NCBI GenBank assembly: GCA_963169175.1
Contig: CAUJFK010000271.1
Location: 1 to 8,255, forward strand
DNA length: 8,255 nucleotides
Direction of reading: 5' to 3'
Origin: Acidobacteriota bacterium
Lineage (GTDB): Bacteria; Acidobacteriota; Blastocatellia; Pyrinomonadales; Pyrinomonadaceae
The translations under genes and the position numbers were made by a program. How positions within the stretch are numbered: position 1 is the stretch's first letter; each line of letters opens with the position of its first letter. The notes under the pieces are model-generated. The model searched no databases. It worked only from the letters and a program-made list of their open reading frames with translations, and had not been told where the DNA came from. Shown here in pieces: positions 7,573 through 8,255 of this stretch.

Positions 7573-7601
7573 TTGAAGTGTAAATCCCGAACATCTATAA
7601 T
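7573..7601 (+). promoter_or_regulatory. Sigma70-type promoter for the radical SAM gene
   Basis: TTGAAG at 7573-7578 and a perfect TATAAT at 7596-7601 are separated by 17 nt, the ideal spacing. Transcription would begin near 7608, leaving a leader of about 24 nt before ATG 7632. It is the best promoter-like sequence in the window and suggests the radical SAM gene is transcribed separately from the Lol-like group. Confidence 0.65.
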
Positions 7602-7631
7602 CATACGTTTACGATGACGCGATAGTCGATC

Positions 7632-8255
7632 ATGCCCAAAGCGAGCAGTTTCAGCAGGTTTACACGCGGAGTAAGGCACACGATGCGTGCTTTTGCTTCG
7701 ACCAAGCATCCCGTTTTGGTACACATTGTGCCAATGCGGCGGTGCAATTTGGCGTGTACCTACTGTAACGAATACGACAAGACGAGCGATCCGGTGCCGA
7801 TCGATGCAATGCTTGAGCGAATAGACAAGCTCGCCGAGTTTGGTACGTCCGTCATCACTATCTCCGGCGGCGAACCGATGATGCACCCGGAAATATACGA
7901 GATCATCGCGCGCATCCGCCATCACGGAATGATCGCGGGCCTTATCTCGAACGGTTATTATTTCCAGGTCGATAAGATCAATAAGCTCAACGAAGCCGGG
8001 TTGGATTACCTTCAGATATCTATCGACAACGTAACGCCGGACGATGTATCGAAAAAGAGTCTGAAAGTTCTCGATGCAAAGCTTGTGAATTTGAGCCAGC
8101 ATGCCAAATTCAAGGTCAATATAAACTCGGTGGTCGGCGGCGGCGTTGCTAATCCGGATGAGGCATTGATCATCGCCAATCGTGCCCGCGATCTCGGATT
8201 TTCCTCGACCGTCGGGGTCATCCACGACGAATCGGGGCAGAACAAGGGCCTGACC
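7632..8255 (+). CDS. Radical SAM superfamily enzyme, 3' end beyond window
   Basis: This enzyme would use a [4Fe-4S] cluster to cleave S-adenosylmethionine and start radical chemistry; the substrate is unknown. The 208 residues seen have the cluster motif CNLACTYC (Cys38, Cys42, Cys45), the SAM-binding GGEP (79-82), an SNG turn at 106-108 and strand QISID (128-132), all in normal order for the partial TIM barrel. The C-terminus, where SPASM or other family-specific clusters would lie, is missing, so the subfamily is open; HpnH-like and SPASM-type maturases are alternatives. An in-frame TAG at 7623 closes the frame upstream, so ATG 7632 is the longest start; it has no clear ribosome-binding site. 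ATG 7683 has AAGG 6 nt upstream and would remove 17 residues, none from the cluster motif. A good promoter precedes it. Confidence 0.9.
   Translation, partial: MPKASSFSRFTRGVRHTMRAFASTKHPVLVHIVPMRRCNLACTYCNEYDKTSDPVPIDAMLERIDKLAEFGTSVITISGGEPMMHPEIYEIIARIRHHGMIAGLISNGYYFQVDKINKLNEAGLDYLQISIDNVTPDDVSKKSLKVLDAKLVNLSQHAKFKVNINSVVGGGVANPDEALIIANRARDLGFSSTVGVIHDESGQNKGLT

Noticed and set aside
7401..8225. 274-codon open frame on the minus strand across the repeat spacer and the radical SAM gene
   Set aside because: The + strand frame from 7632 carries intact CxxxCxxC and GGEP motifs, while the minus-strand translation shows no domain and runs through repeat DNA.

Overview
The window looks like ordinary chromosome from a Gram-negative bacterium with moderately high GC. 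The best guess is an Acidobacteriota-type organism (Blastocatellia-like). That placement is inference: it rests on the style of the proteins (A2-type caa3 oxidase, a LolA-like protein with a long mid-domain, the radical SAM protein) and on degenerate intergenic repeats, not on any search. Every gene is on the + strand.

Region 1 (1-4046) is a cytochrome c oxidase operon in the order coxB-coxA-coxC-coxD. Subunit II enters the window already in frame, so its start is missing. It carries a CuA site and a fused C-terminal cytochrome c domain, so the enzyme is a caa3-type oxidase. Subunit I has all heme and CuB ligands and the Tyr-Ser-His-Pro signature of the A2 subfamily, with no helix-VI glutamate. 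Subunit III carries a long hydrophilic, His/Cys-containing insert. Subunit IV is the short bacterial form with a His-rich N-terminus. A long inverted repeat that loops out the only good Shine-Dalgarno sequence lies between coxA and coxC, and a strong GC hairpin follows coxD.

Region 2 (about 4047-7362) reads as an envelope-trafficking group. It contains a predicted lipoprotein of uncertain family, a LolD/MacB-type ABC ATPase, a 100-residue single-pass membrane protein and a secreted LolA-like carrier. No LolC/LolE permease gene is visible. A textbook-looking intrinsic terminator sits only 16 nt before the LolA-like start codon.

Region 3 (7363-8255) is a 269-nt spacer followed by a gene cut by the window end. 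The spacer holds a degenerate repeat that matches, inverted, the spacer at 6203-6236, and ends in a good sigma70-type promoter. The gene encodes a radical SAM protein with an intact CxxxCxxC cluster motif.

Most of this is conventional respiratory and envelope biology. The less explained items are the coxA-coxC RNA structure, the CoxC insert, the Lol-like grouping with its terminator-like leader, and the paired intergenic repeats.
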